A DNA stretch of 64,000 nucleotides, taken from NCBI RefSeq assembly GCF_958295425.1, contig NC_081144.1:1716501-1780500 (forward strand). Reading direction: 5' to 3'. Every line of letters begins with the position of its first letter. Positions within the stretch are counted from its first letter, which is position 1. Below, in pieces: positions 44,364 to 57,399 of the stretch. The translations under genes and the position numbers were made by a program. The notes under the pieces are model-generated. The model did not search any database. It had not been told where the DNA came from and saw nothing but the letters and a program-made list of their open reading frames with translations. Source of the stretch: Solea solea (lineage: Eukaryota; Chordata; Actinopteri; Pleuronectiformes; Soleidae).

Positions 44364-46199
44364 ACAACACATGTGAGGCAGCAGTTGATCAAGAACTCCT
44401 GCGCAGATTTCTTTTTCTATAGACTTCGGTTCAAGGGTTGAGCAGCTTATTTTTATTAAACCAATCCCTATAGCCGATGCCGCCAACTCCTTAATCTACT
44501 TTCTCATCTGGATTTATTTACTTGAATTGGTTCTGCTTTGGCCCGTATTCCTTCCTTTTTGTCAAAAAAAATCTGTATCTTTTACAAAAAGTAGAGAAAC
44601 TGACGTACACATGAATACAGGTGAGCACATTACCTACACAGTGAGTGTGCTATTGTATTCATAAATCAGGTTTGAATATGCGTATATGTCTCACGCCTGG
44701 ATGTGATGGAGAAGACTCTCTGGTGGAAACGTGAACCTTCTCAGGCCTCAGTTTCCAAACCTATGGTACACGTCACCTTAGTGACGAGTGAGGTGTTCTT
44801 TCATGAACACAGTGGGGCTGACGCCGTGTGTAAGTTAATAAATTCACTGCAGGGGAGTTTTTAGTTTTTTTTCCAGCGTATTATGTTCCCGTCTTTTGTT
44901 CACACGTCTTTCCCGTGAATGAGATGCAGCTTGGATATTACTTGCCGGACTGACCGCTGAGCCACAACGCTACTGTATATAGGAGGCACATGACAACAGA
45001 ACAGGGTCATTACCTCGCTGTATATGCTGTATTCTGAGAGACATTGTCAGATGCTATAGAGGATGTATGCTAATCTCAAGGCTTACACCTTAGATGTGAA
45101 CACATGCTGCTGTCCATGTCGAGTGGACGGATAACACTTTCACAACAAAACAGTAAAAAAAAAAAATGAAACCATGAACTGGGTGAAATGTCACTTTGAC
45201 AAGATACTAGTGATATCTTTTTTTTTTTATTATTATTTGACTTCCTATGGCCATGCAACATGAACGAGAACTTTCACTGAGGAGAGTGTCGCCCTCTAGA
45301 GCTAAACCTCACTCGCAATAAATGTTATTATTGTGGCTCAAAATAAGCTGCAGGATTTGTGGAGAAACATCTTATAGTGCAGGTTATTAAATGACTTATA
45401 CGGCATGTGCACTGTCTGACTTCACTGAAGAAATCCTCTGATAAAACTACTGAGAAAAATCCCCTTTAGCCTCCGCATGAAGCCGCCAATGCTAAGTACT
45501 TGATGTTAGAAGAAAGCTCTGAATTAAGGTTTAACACCCGAGAGCACAAGAGTCTTTCCTTTAACATGTAAAACCACTCGTATGACCTTGGACTGCAGTA
45601 ACATATGAAACTGCATGTTCTTCTTCTATATGATGAGAGTTAGGCTGTTTTTACATGTATTTCTGAGTTTATCCAGGGGGAATAATAAGAGCGCGACTTG
45701 GATGTTGGAAGTTTTTAAAACTCATAGTGTAACGTATAATCCTTCACCTCAAATTAAAAAATCCCAGAAGTCTGTCTCAAGACATAATGGAGATAAATAC
45801 AGTGTTACTTACTGTCAATGACCTGCTTTTACACACACGCTGTTTACTAAGACCAAACAAGAGGACACATCCACACACTTCCACATCCCTGAACTCCATT
45901 TCCTGTTGAACTCTGCGTTACCTGCCTGGGCTTGAGGCCCCAGCTGAGGCCCTCGCCTTCGCCTTTGCCTCCGCGGAGACAGAGGACGCCTCTGTTCCTC
46001 CAGTAAAAGTCATCTTGGGTTGTGGAGCCGTGCTCCACCTCCTCCCTCCCCTCACCCCATCTTTACCACAAAATGAGGAGTGTAAAACTCCACACCTGGA
46101 AGACCTCATTACAGCCAGACCCCCTCTTAAAAATGCCAAGTCCTCTGGTTTCAAACATAAACAGCACAGATTGGGTCACACAGCCCCGCTTTGTCCTTG

Positions 46200-46760
46200 A
46201 CATGCGCCGATGTGTGTAATTAATATTAATACCATCTAATTACTGATCACTTTGAGTGACTCATTGACTGACTCTGCAGCAGAAAGCATTGTTCTCCCTC
46301 TGCGCTAAGAGCCGCACATACAACATATCAAAGGAGGCGCAGGAGACGGTTTGGAGCAGCCCTGGGTTTGGAGCTGCCCTCGGTGTCTCACTTCACATTC
46401 CCCTTCATTTACTGACCTTGAGTCACCCAATATTAGCGACATGACATGGTGCAGAGCCTTGAGGTTGAAAGCACTCCAAATTGCAGTCTTTGAAAAGCAG
46501 CCCCCTGTGAGCGAGTACCCACAGGGCATCGGAGGCCTGATGTGTACGTGCATGTATGTTCCTGTGCACTCGCATGTTTCCGCCCCGCGCCGGCATAGCT
46601 GCAATTTTGAATTCCCGACCAGAGGCTTTTTCAGAGCGCGACAGCCCCAGCAGGCGAGATGAAAGTAGTGATTTTTTTTCCTCCCTCCATAATTCTAGCC
46701 TTTTTTGTCCACTACATGTCATTACAGGGAGCTGCATCTAGTCATTTGTGTCCTGTGGCC
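46200..46760. promoter_or_regulatory. Candidate conserved noncoding cluster
   Basis: About 550 bases free of repeats, starting with GTAATTAATATTAATACC and TCTAATTACTGATC homeodomain-like cores and continuing through balanced-composition sequence. Open frames on both strands here lack recognisable homology. Suggestive texture only. Confidence 0.2.
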
Positions 46761-48424
46761 GGATACATGTGCACAGAGGGAACCAATTTGTGTGGGAGGC
46801 GTATCAGGACAGAGAAAGGCGACTGATTTCAGATCAGCGAGTCTGCAGGCGTCTGGAGGGGCTTTTGCCTGAAGGGAAATGTCACTGCAAACGGCACCGG
46901 CGCGGTTTAACCCAGACGTGTGGTTGTCGACTACTGAAGTGGCGGCCATATTTACAGTGCCGCTCAGGAGCTTGACGTGAAAACTCATTAATTAAATCCG
47001 AGAGCATCTTTTTTCTCTCTCTCTCTCTCTCTCCCCCGTCTGTTTTTCTAACAGTTTACACTCAGTCTTAATTTGTGGTTTCACCAAAGTCTTTTTCAGT
47101 AACCAGAGTGAACCTGCTAAAAAACAAGGTGATTAATATCCTCATCACCAGTGGTTTGAGTCAGAGGAGGAAGAAAACAACAAAGTGATGATGTGGTATC
47201 TTCTGTGTCGGTCCTTCATTCAAACTCTTACGTCTGAAGCAAGATGAAACAAAACAGATGATTGTACCGTGTGAAATGTATGGATCTCTGTAACGGACAG
47301 AAGATAAATGCATATCTCTGCACCATTTGAACGGCTGCCAAAAATGAAGCAGAGAAAGTTGAAATGAATGAGTTGATTGAGTTTTTTTGACGTGTGTTTA
47401 ATCAGCATTCACTCATTCACATCATAAACACAGGCTTTAGATCTTGCCGTCTGTGCAATCAACACATTCCCTTCACCTGGTGTTGACCCTCCCCCTCTTC
47501 CCCCCCTCCTCCCCCTCCTCCTCACCTGCAGCTCGTCTTCTCATCAGTTCTCCAAGTACTTAAGTCCACATTCACCTCGCTGCTGCCTGGCTCACTGTCT
47601 TGTTCTCAAGCTCTCCAGCGTTTGTGTTTTTGTTTCTATCTGATGTGACCTCATCCACAAATCATGCTTTGTTTGTTTTCTGCATTTACTGGACACTCTC
47701 AAGTAGTTGTAAAGCTGAGGTCACTTGAAACACAGAGTGTCCGGTGTGGAAAACATTGCAGGTTGCATTGATATGATATTTTAAAGGGAACGGTGCACTC
47801 ACAGCATCACCCACGCAAATCACAGCTTAGTCGTTCATACAACCATTATCTGTTGTACATGTGTTTTCATACGTACTACGTGGATCACTGTAAAAAAAAC
47901 AAATCTGAAAGTTACAACTGTTTAAATCACTGCATAAAGTCACTTAGCTCACATAAATAATACAAAACAACAACAAAAAAGTGAATTCTAATGTTTTCTT
48001 CCCTTTCAAAAGGATTAGAGTTGTCACTCATTTTTCATTTGGTTCTCAGGTTCTTCTCACCCACGTCAAAATGAAAGAGAAAACCTTGGGAAGAACCTGC
48101 AGGCGCTGCATATCCAGGCCTGTCAGTGGATCTTCTTAAGCTGAAACTTTTCATCGTGTGAACATTTATAATTGTTTCTCAATCTCTGTAAAACCATGCT
48201 TTCAGAGGAATGCACCACTTATTATCGTTGTGAGCGGCAGTTGAGGGTGAGAGTTAGTGCTGTCACGAAAAAAACAACCCCCAAAAAAAATCCTCTCAAT
48301 ACGATGAAATGTTGTGTCACATGATCTTTGGTTTCTAAGACATTAGAAAAAGGACAAACATGGTCACGACAGAGAGTTATTTTATTTAATTTGATCATTT
48401 AAATAACCACTCACCCATTTACAG

Positions 48425-49150
48425 CCATTCTACTTAAATAGTGGTAAAAGTACCACTATTTTGACAACATTTTACTAAAGTACAAGTAAAAGTACTGGTC
48501 TAAAAATACTCAAGTTAAAGTTTTTTAACAAGGTTGAGGTTCTTTCTTGTGTCATGCAAAAAGGACAAGGGGACACAAATCTGATAAAATAATTGTTTTT
48601 AATTAAAGGCAAACCTTTATAAATGAATGTGCTGACAAAATACAACTTATAAACACATAAGGTATCAGTCAAAGGTGACACATTATGTTTGTGGGAGGAG
48701 CCTGTTGTTATCCTTCAGATTATTGTTCTATCTGCGTCTTTGGTCATTTTTGAAAGTGATAACATGCAATAAAAACACTTGAAACTTGGCATGGAGGTCA
48801 GGTCTGGTGAAAATGTGATAATGGCATAGTCCCCGGACCCGTGAGTTGCTCAAGGGCTCTATAGCGCCCCCTAAGGAGAAAACAGAGGCAAAATTGAGTT
48901 CCACCGAATTTCCCCAAACTTGGTGGAAAGATGTTATAGACCAAGACGAACGGTAACCATGGCCTCAACTCAACAGGAAGTTGACCATTTTGAATTTTGG
49001 CGTCCATTTTGGCCATTTTCACCCTACGTAACTGAGTGGACTTGTTATCTTTTAATATTCAGGCCACCATTTTGTGACTCAGTAATGGATGTGATTTAAA
49101 ACGTAGCAAAGTACAGTACTTCCAAAAATTCACCCTAAAATTACAAGATA
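48425..49150. mobile_element. hAT/Tol2-like nonautonomous fragment with a nested repeat
   Basis: The left part has clustered AAAGTAC/AAGTAAAAGTAC words and AAATACTCAAGTTAAAG, like the subterminal repeats of Tol2-type hAT elements. The right part has ACTCAGTAATGG, GTAGCAAAGTACAGTACTT. Between them (about 48770-49030) is another fish-typical repeat with AGCGCCCCCTAAGGAG and CCCCAAACTTGGTGG. Ends are not exact and no target duplication was found. Confidence 0.45.
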
Positions 49151-49164
49151 CACTATAAACACAT

Positions 49165-49265
49165 TGTGACACATCAGGCCCATGACCTAGAGGAACCAGG
49201 GGTCAAACCCACAACCCGCTCTACCACTGATCCACAGCAGGATACAGCAGCTGCTTCAGGGGTGA
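49165..49265 (-). mobile_element. Possible SINE-like fragment
   Basis: The minus strand contains TTGTGGGTTTGACCCCTGG, resembling an RNA polymerase III B box, next to an ATCAGTGGTAGAGCGGG segment that looks like a tRNA-derived head. Short and diverged. Confidence 0.35.
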
Positions 49266-49520
49266 TCTTCTCACGTTTTCTCAAATATGGAACCTGCGAC
49301 GATGAAGCCGCATTTTCTTTCTGCGTGTCCCACATTTTCTGGGTGTATTTTAAAAATATTCTCGGCTTTCTAGTGCAGAGTAACAGAGTTTGACACTTGG
49401 ACAAGGCCGACACATCAAATCAAATCAACGATCCAGCAGTTTTCCCAAAGCTTTTCATCAAAAAGAGGTGGACGTCTCCTTGACTCCATTTTCACCTTTG
49501 TTTACGTTCGGTCACCCACT

Positions 49521-49546
49521 CGTGTGTGTGTGTGTGTGTGTGTGTG
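49521..49546. repeat. (GT)n microsatellite
   Basis: Pure GT run of about 13 units. Confidence 0.9.
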
Positions 49547-49730
49547 AGATCGGCCCCTGCTTTGGATCGCGAGCCAGCTCGGCTGGAACCACTCTGCTTT
49601 TCAAACAAAGTAAACAACTGTCAAACACATAATTTCCAGATTGTTGCCCTGTGTCCATGTCACAAACAGCAGCAAACTGTGCTGTGGATTTGATGCTCCA
49701 CGATGAGAAAAGAGTGAGCAACAGTTAGAC

Positions 49731-49796
49731 TGAGAGAGAGACAGAGAGAGAGAGAGAGACAGAGAGAGAGGGAGACAGAGAGAGGGAGAGATATGC
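49731..49796. repeat. (GA)n microsatellite
   Basis: GA run with regular CA and GG interruptions. Confidence 0.9.
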
Positions 49797-50724
49797 TTGA
49801 GGCTGAAAGAAGCACGGCAGATGGAGAAGGAGGAGAGAACAGATGAAGGGGAGCGAGGTTAGTCATCAGAGCTCGTTCTCGTTCTTGTTGTTTCTCCTGT
49901 TGTTTCTCCTGCCTCTCCGTCTCGTGAAGCCCGTGCAGCGCAGACACTCAGCCGAAGCCTCGCTGTCTGACGCCCAGTTGAAGGTGCAGAGAGACTTCAG
50001 GCTCACGTGCTCTCATTGTTTAGAGAAGAAAGTGAAATCTTAAGTTCTTCTCTGTGAGTTGTGTGTTTGATCAATAGTGTGTAGGCGACATCCATCGTTG
50101 TGAGCCAGATTTCAAAATGAAACGGTCATATTTACCCAAGGCTAAGCCTACCTTATTTCCAAGAATAGACGTTTCAACACACTCCGTACACATGCAGTGT
50201 GTGAGTGTGATGCTAATAATGAGGCTTGGCATATTGTAATCATATTCTGACTCCATGTCAGTGGGCGGAGAAGTTCAGAAACGTTAAAGTGGCATTTTCT
50301 GAAGAAGATTTGAGACTTTCTGGCTTTGACTTGTCCTGGTTTTGTGGACCCTGCTCTGTGTTTACTGAACCTGGATCAGAAATGTTAAAGTCACACAGCT
50401 CTGACACCGGCACCACAGCGTGGACCAGAACATGACTCGTTTCTGTTACGTGGAACGTCAATGAAGAGCGTCACGAGTCTCTCGTGTGCTTCAGACGACT
50501 TCAGTTCGTGCTAAAATGACGTCACCAGTCAGGTTAATATGTCAGTGTTATTTGTTATGTTTAATCCGGCAGATTAACCGTCCTGAGTGTTACACACTGC
50601 ACCTCTTATCCAGACATTCTTCATAAAATGAGGAAGAGAAGGCGGAATATTTAATGACATGCCCACATCAGGATCACCACACCCAGTCATGTGGGTCACC
50701 ACATTGTGGACAGCTCATCTGCCA

Positions 50725-50788
50725 CTGCTGCTGCTGCTTCTGCTGCTGCTGCCGCTGCTGCTGCTGCTGCTGCTGCTTCTGCCGCTGC

Positions 50789-50841
<53 letters not shown>

Positions 50842-50862
50842 CTGCTTCTGCTTCTGCTGCTG
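50725..50862. repeat. Imperfect (CTG)n array, 138 bp
   Basis: Forty-six triplets, mostly CTG with CCG and CTT variants. All frames are open as homopolymers (Leu, Ala, Cys, Gln), which explains the several overlapping open frames; none has supporting unique sequence. Confidence 0.95.
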
Positions 50863-50979
50863 CCATACTGTGGCAAGTAGAAGAGACACAACCACAGAAA
50901 TCATGAATGGCTGCTGATAAACGCTGGAACCTTCCCAAAGACTCGAGCGTCAGCCACAGCTGCTGGATGTTGATGTTGA

Positions 50980-51029
50980 CGATGATGAGGAGGATGATGA
51001 TGATGATGATGATGATGAGGATGATGATG
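50980..51029. repeat. (GAT)n trinucleotide repeat
   Basis: GAT units with GAG interruptions, about 120 bases after the CTG array. Confidence 0.9.
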
Positions 51030-52062
51030 TGACACTGGCACAGATACAACTCACTAATGCTTCACATACTGTACGTAGCGCCAGGGCCAACACTGTCAGT
51101 GTGATGTGTCCTGACCTCTGAACAGCAGCCATTAGCTCACTAAAAATAAGCCCTCAGATGATGTGTAGTTGTTTAGAAGCCGGGGCGACAGAAATAGCCT
51201 CGGTGCGGAGGAAATATTCAACCCCAATTTATGAATAGGAAAAGAAACAACAACATCCAACACTCTCTTTATGAATCAAATCTCTCAGCGAGGATCCTAT
51301 TGTTAGCAGCAGCTGAACAAGCGCGTGATGCAGGGCCGTATTTGGCACATCCTGTCCCGCTCCCCTGCTGGGTGGAGGTTTCTTGTCGCCTTCACTCCGC
51401 GAATAGATGGCGAGATTATCCCCGAGACACTGGAGCATCCTGCCTGCACAGCAAGAATGTAAACAGGCCCACATGTTATGGCTGTTTCATAATCCCAGCT
51501 CTTCTTTTCAGCCGTGTGTGTCGTACATCTGCACTGACCTGAACAACCACTCGCCACAGATCTCAAACATTTCTCTCTCATTCTCAGTCGTTTATCTTCT
51601 TTTGTGAAGATTGAGTGATTTATTTTCATAATAAAGCACAGAGCTCCTCTCTCGTTGGCTTCTCTTGTATCTTGGCAACACAGTGTGAAACTGACTCTGC
51701 AATCACAGGCTACATGGTCTCCTGTGTGCGGCTGCTCGTGATGGCGTCACTTTATATTAAGACGCTGTAGTTTCACTTTGTTTTGTGAAGGTTGTTCAAC
51801 TTTACAACCAGGAGGAGTCTGAGCGCAGATGATGATGTAGTGTTGGAGCTTTAACACAGACTGCATATCTGATATGGAGTGCACCCAACAATGGCTGGCA
51901 CCACTGCTTTAGCAACGCTGTCAACCTTTGCTACTGCATGAAGTTGGACACTTTGTTTTTTCCTTCCCTAAAAAGTCACCTACAGCAGCTCTATGTCAGG
52001 CATCGTAGAACGATAACGTGAGCTCTGCTTGTGGCGTTCATGTGAGTGCGTGATAGACTTTA

Positions 52063-52748
52063 AAAACCGCCTAAACCGAGACCAAGACTAGACCGGGACC
52101 TAAGTCATAAGTTGCATGAATTGAAGAACAGCAGTATACTGGAGTTCAGCCACCGTTTACATTCAATACATATTAGAAGGTATTATTTCAACTGAGAGTT
52201 TCACTCTCTGTAAATGTTTTCACAGACTGGAGACTGGAGATAAACTATGACGGCTGTTACTGCACTGTCAGAGGATTGAGACTCTCTTCACTCTTGTGTG
52301 CTGTTGAGGACATGACTGGTACTGACTGCTCCCAAAGTCATCTGACTAAACAGCTCACACACCTCCAGCAACGCTCTAAAGAATGGGAAATATGTGACTG
52401 ATGTCAATCATACTGAAGATACACAATTATAAACTTGCATCATGTCCAAATGACACTGTATGATATCAACTTCCCTGAAATATTAATAAGAATAAGGCTT
52501 AAGTGCTTGGAAGATTCTGACATCTCGATGTCTGCAGTGCCATGTGATCAGCGGTGCTGTCGCTAAATACACCATTTTAAATGACCATTTCCCTGGTAAT
52601 TGTTGGAGATTAACCCACATTATTTAGTATTTTTAAGTCTTTTTAACTGATCTACAGTTTGGCTTGATTCTCGTGTCGGACTCTTCCTGTGACTTGTCGT
52701 CGAGACCGCCTAAACCGAGACCAAGACCAGACCAAGACCAGAGGCTAT
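52063..52748. repeat. Direct-repeat-bounded segment
   Basis: CCGCCTAAACCGAGACCAAG occurs at about 52063 and again at about 52707, each followed by AGAC(C/T)AGACC-type words, with ~620 unrelated bases between. This could be terminal repeats of an element or a dispersed repeat landing twice. Confidence 0.5.
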
Positions 52749-53124
52749 CAAGACCAAGACAAGACGGAGACATCCAGCTCCAGTGTGTGATGGGTTGCAG
52801 GTGTGCATGTTTGATTGAATGACGTGTGTGTGTGTGTGTGTGTAGATCCTGGGAGCTGATTGGTTCCAGTATAAAGGCGTGTACAAACTCCAGAGAACAG
52901 AGAAGTGTGTTCTCTCTCCCAGGACTGTGAGAAAATACTGACGTCGTTATTTTTCTTGCAGCTTGTTCTTGACTTAATCATCTGGACAGAACTTTGTTCT
53001 TGTGTGGGGTCTGACAACTATTGTGTGATTGGACAGAAATTTGAAGTGGGCGTGGTTAATGCGGACAGGACTTCCCAGGAGTTCTGCACTTAAGTTTCTT
53101 AGATTTCCATGTTGGAAAAGCTTA

Positions 53125-53212
53125 GAAACCACACTTTCAAAATCTGTAAGTAACTCAAAAGCCTCTCGGGAGACTAGTTCCTGGTTTTTCCATGGCTGGG
53201 CATGTTAAAGGT
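53125..53212 (+). repeat. Dispersed repeat, copy 2 (partner at 5691)
   Basis: Homologous to 5691-5790 and immediately upstream of the AAAGGTGCAGTGTGTAAG repeat start. Confidence 0.7.
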
Positions 53213-53930
53213 GCAGTGTGTAAGAACTTATGACATCTAACGATAAAACTGCAGAGTGGAGTTGTGCAAATTCTCCTCCACTCACACTTTGGCTCTCTCT
53301 GTCATTTCCTCTGTCTTTTAAATTGGTTTAAACATCAGGTTTATGTGAACAGAGCCATCATTCAATATCCTTTGCATAGTTAGTTCCTGCTTCAAAATGT
53401 TAAATGCTTTTCTGTTTGGGCTGATGTAGAAACTAGAGCTGCAACTAACGCTTATTTTCATAATTTAATCTGTCTGTTAATCTGTCGATTATTTTCTCGA
53501 CGAATCGATGAATCGTTTGCTCCATAAAATGTCAGAAAACCTTAAAAAATGTTGATCGGTGTTCGTCAAACCTGGAAATGATGAGGTTCTCAAATGTCTT
53601 GTTTTGTCCACAAACCAAAATTATAAACTTTTAATGATTTATTTATTCTCCAGAGCAAATAAATTAAGAAAATACTCACATTTAAGAATCTTAAACAATC
53701 AGAAATCTTGTTTTAATCACGAAAAAAGCTTTGAATCGATTAATCGATTATCAAAATAGTTGTCGATTAATTTAGTAATGGATTAATTGTTTCAGCTCTA
53801 GTAGAAAGGTGTTGGCACAAAATGGCGGCCTCTGTAAAGCAAGTTTTAATCATGGTTTAATCGAAGGTTAGTGTTATGGGTAGTATATTCATTTTCTGCA
53901 AATAAACCCTAACCCTAAATGTTAGCCACA
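53206..53930 (+). mobile_element. Teleost AAAGGTGCAGTGTGTAAG repeat, interrupted by a MITE
   Basis: Starts AAAGGTGCAGTGTGTAAG, continues through TTAGTTCCTGCTTCAAAATG, TTTTCTGTTTGGGCTGATGT, then resumes after the MITE with GGCACAAAATGGCGGCCTCT. This is the usual order of a very common fish nonautonomous element. The right end is eroded. A deleted relative lies at 59213-59422. Confidence 0.7.
53434..53800. mobile_element. hAT-type MITE nested in another repeat
   Basis: Ends TAGAGCTGCAACTAACG and TTGTTTCAGCTCTA are inverted. Flanking 8-mers GTAGAAAC (53426-53433) and GTAGAAAG (53801-53808) are a near-perfect target duplication. The interior has repeated TCGATTA/AATCGAT words and TCAAATGTCTTGTTTTGTCC, typical of a common fish family. 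367 bp, no coding capacity. Confidence 0.85.
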
Positions 53931-54095
53931 CACATTGAAAACAGTAACAGCTCATGAGAGACTGTGATTAACGGTTAATGCTGCAGTTAACGCTTACTTT
54001 CACTCTCAGGATACAGATTATGCTATCTTAGTTTTTATTTAATGAATCTTCAGTAGTTAAAGTTTACAGTGCACATTTAACCCTCTGGTTGTAAG

Positions 54096-54096
<1 letters not shown>

Positions 54097-54132
<36 letters not shown>
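54097..54132. repeat. (CA)n microsatellite
   Basis: Pure CA run of about 17 units. Confidence 0.95.
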
Positions 54133-54134
<2 letters not shown>

Positions 54135-55065
54135 AGCCCAAATCTCACTCGGGTATTCTTCAACTAAGTGTATATTTTTTTGAAACTTTATCTTTTATCT
54201 CTTTGCCCATGGAGGTAATTATCAGTGTTGTCACAGGATTGTGATTCATTAAGGAACCTTTCATCCCCGGCTTTCTGCTGGTGTCAGGGCCCGCGCCATC
54301 TTCCCCAGCTTAATTAGTGCGAGCAGTGCTCGCTCACTTTCAGGCCCTCGGTAAGAATGTGATCTGAGGGGGAGGAAAAAGGGAGTAGACAGGAGGGCAA
54401 GTCTTGAAAGCCTTTGATGGATCCCGCTCCTCCACTCCCAGCCCTTCTCCACACTAATTCAAGTCAACCTGAGACACAGACGCAATGTTGCTGGTATCCA
54501 TCAAGCGCTGCGGATGATGACTGATGATGAAGGAGCAGAGTCTCCAGGCTGAAACTTGCCAAGTACCATCCACCAGCTCCACTCTTCCCTTGTCTTGTTT
54601 CAATAGCTCTCTCCCTCGAGGGGCTGAGCATGTCTCTGCGAGTCGTCACTTGAGAGTTCTGCCTAATTTCCACGCTGATTTGGTGCAACTCCACTGATAC
54701 ATAATTGATATGAAAGTTTGGATTACCAGCACAAGTTTGTGTTGCTTCTGTGATGTGCTTTTCTTGGATCTAATGGTTTTGATACTGTATCAAATGCAGT
54801 GCAGCGAGTCGTCTTGTATGTTATGCGATTCTCTGCAGAGAGTTATTACAGTCTGATCTTACTCAGTTTATTATTGGACTGCATATATTTCTGGATACTT
54901 GTCGCACTTTGACATTTTGCAACTTATTTACTTCCATGTCTGTGTTCTCTTGGCTTGACTGAGAATAATTATATTCAATATTTGAATGATTGTCATGACA
55001 AGCAGCGTTCCATCTTTTGGGCACGAGCGGTTAGAAAGCTGCAGTAGTTTAGAAAGAGTGACGGT

Positions 55066-55260
55066 GTGTTCACACATGTGACTAATGCCATTTTTCCATT
55101 ATACAGTTGTAGCATGGATTTTTTCTTTTCCATCAGCGATAGAACCTGGTACCTTTTTAGTACCTGCTCCAGGCGAGCTGAGCCGATACTAAAATGTGAC
55201 GACGACAGACGAGTGTTGTCACTGGAAGAGTCACGAGCGCGACGTCCGACATGGGAATCA
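55066..55260 (+). repeat. Teleost TTTTCCATTA...GAGCTGAGCCGATACTAAAA repeat fragment
   Basis: TTTTTCCATTATACAG, ACCTGGTACCTTTTTAGTAC and GCGAGCTGAGCCGATACTAA, followed by AATGTGACGACG, match, in order, a common fish dispersed repeat. An internal deletion is likely. Family recognised from memory. Confidence 0.65.
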
Positions 55261-56880
55261 AACCCAACAATTGTCCAACTGTCCGTTAAAAAGACTTAAA
55301 AATCCTGAAAACATGCGTTAATCTCCAACATTTAGCAAAGGAAATGTCTAAAATCTCAATATTTAACAGAGGAGTCGTCGTATTTGTTGTAACTGCTTTG
55401 ATCGTCACTAGTTTAAAACAACGTCACGGCATCCGTGGAATGATACACGTGCTGATTTTCACTCGATCTCATTTGAACACTGAGTCACAGGAATTAACTT
55501 TAAATTCATTTTCATCAGGCAAAACATGCTTAAATACTTCAATTTGAATTTGAATGAGTTAATATGGTGCATAGCATGTTATTATGAGTTAATTCTAAAC
55601 ATTTCTTTACATAATACATATTGCTTAGGAACATACATTTGTAAATGTTTGTCTTAAACAGACCTCAACCCTTTTTATCCCACTCCCAAAAAAATTCCAC
55701 ACATCACACGCGTGTCAGAGACGCTGGTGAAATGAATTCCTTTTCAATGACCTGTAGCTCTGCTGAAACCAAGTCCATTTTGATTTTTACAGCTCTACAT
55801 GACAAAGGAGGGATCCCTCTCCCAGGATGCACAGTGCTGTATGTGGCACATGTAAAGTTACGTGGCTAAGCTAATATAACATAAAGATAAAGTTCCTGGT
55901 TCAAATTTGACATAAACGTTGCTTCCTCTCCTCTCCCCGGAAAACAAATGATTCAGAGGATGATCCTGATGATGTGTGGACATCCGGATTTTCACACCTT
56001 GTTACGAAATTTAAACATACCTTTGTCGGTTATCTACTCAGTAAATCTTTATCACCGCCGCTTAGAATGTGACCGGCCGAGACTGATAAGGCCAATTAAA
56101 CGTTGAGAGTCACTGTACAGTGAGAGGGATGAGTGCGCCGTGCCGCCCGTGACTCAGTGTGAAGGTGACGGATGAACCGCACGATCCGGTTTCATCCGCT
56201 TAATGAGCCCCGCCTTCATCAAACAGCTCCGGTCGCCGTGTTTTTGTTGTGAGTCACTCACAGTTCAGCAGTGCTCATTTACAATGCGCTGGTATTCAGT
56301 TTCCATTGTGTCATCTGCAAAGGGCAATTTCCTCTCAGCACAGTCTCAGACAATGAGTCACCATATAGTGTAAGTTGTGAAAGGAGGACAGCGGCAGGTA
56401 CATTCAACACCATGTGAAAATCTTTGATTTCATCCTCTTGTTGCCGCCGGCTCAGATTAAATGTACGATTGTACACATGCAGACACAAATATATAAGGTA
56501 TAGAGATTATCACCTGACCTGTGTGGTTTCTTTACGTGCATGTGTCAATTTAAAATAAAATAAAACTACTTTTTAGACGTCCCACTCGTGTGTAAACTGG
56601 GGTTAAAACTGCAGTTTGATGAATCGTTGGAAAAATAGGTGCGTGTTGAGATCCATGCACAGGTTGCTTTTGGGATCTTGGCTCTTTGTCCGCACTCTGC
56701 TCGTCAGATACTTTAATTCATGCAGGTTATCCCACTGAGACACGGGGGTCCTGTCGAGTACAACACAGAATCACAGACAGACAACACAACAATAAAGGAA
56801 ATGTGCAACGTCTTAAGGGAATAAAATAATAACATTTAACTAAATTACTAGGAGCAGGAGCAAAGATGAACTCTCCAGTG

Positions 56881-57290
56881 AGAGTTCCCCAAACTTTTCA
56901 CAGTCCCGTACCCCTTCAGACATTTGACCTCCAACCATGTACCCGCTATTCCTGCATGCTTGAACAAAAAAAAAAACTTGATATGATAAATAACCACTGA
57001 TAATGGGAATGGTGTTTGTTTTCGAGCAGTGGTTCCCAAACTTTTCAGTCAGACATGTACCCCCTATTCCTGCACGCTTGAAAAAACAAACAAAATTGTG
57101 TCTCTCAGTATTTCAAATTTTAAATTTCATCTGAAAACTGAAGTAAATAACACAAAAAAGGGAAAAAACCCACCACAGGGCAGAACATCCACTGATAATG
57201 GGAATGGTGTTTGTTTTCGAGCAGTGGTTCTCAAACTTTTCACAGTCAGACATGTACCCCCTATTCCTGCACCCTTGAAAAAGCGTTACC
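56881..57290 (+). repeat. Tandem ~195-bp repeat with hAT-like ends (CAGTGGTTCCCAAACTTTT)
   Basis: Two good copies and one diverged copy of a unit carrying CAGTGGTTC(C/T)CAAACTTTT (57027 and 57222, 195 bp apart), GACATGTACCCCCTATTCC and ACTGATAATGGGAATGG. The 19-bp sequence is the terminal type of a widespread vertebrate hAT group. Tandem arrangement of such ends is unusual. Confidence 0.75.
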
Positions 57291-57399
57291 CCAAGTACCC
57301 CATCATGGAAATCACTGCACTAAGGGAATCAGGCTAAAAGCGACAGCTCAAGATGAGTTTTGTTACGTTGCGTCGTACGATCCATTGAGTATTTGTAAA

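Noticed and set aside
50654..51049. Poly-Gln, poly-Ala, poly-Leu and poly-Cys frames
   Set aside because: Product of the CTG array, open in every frame; no unique coding context.
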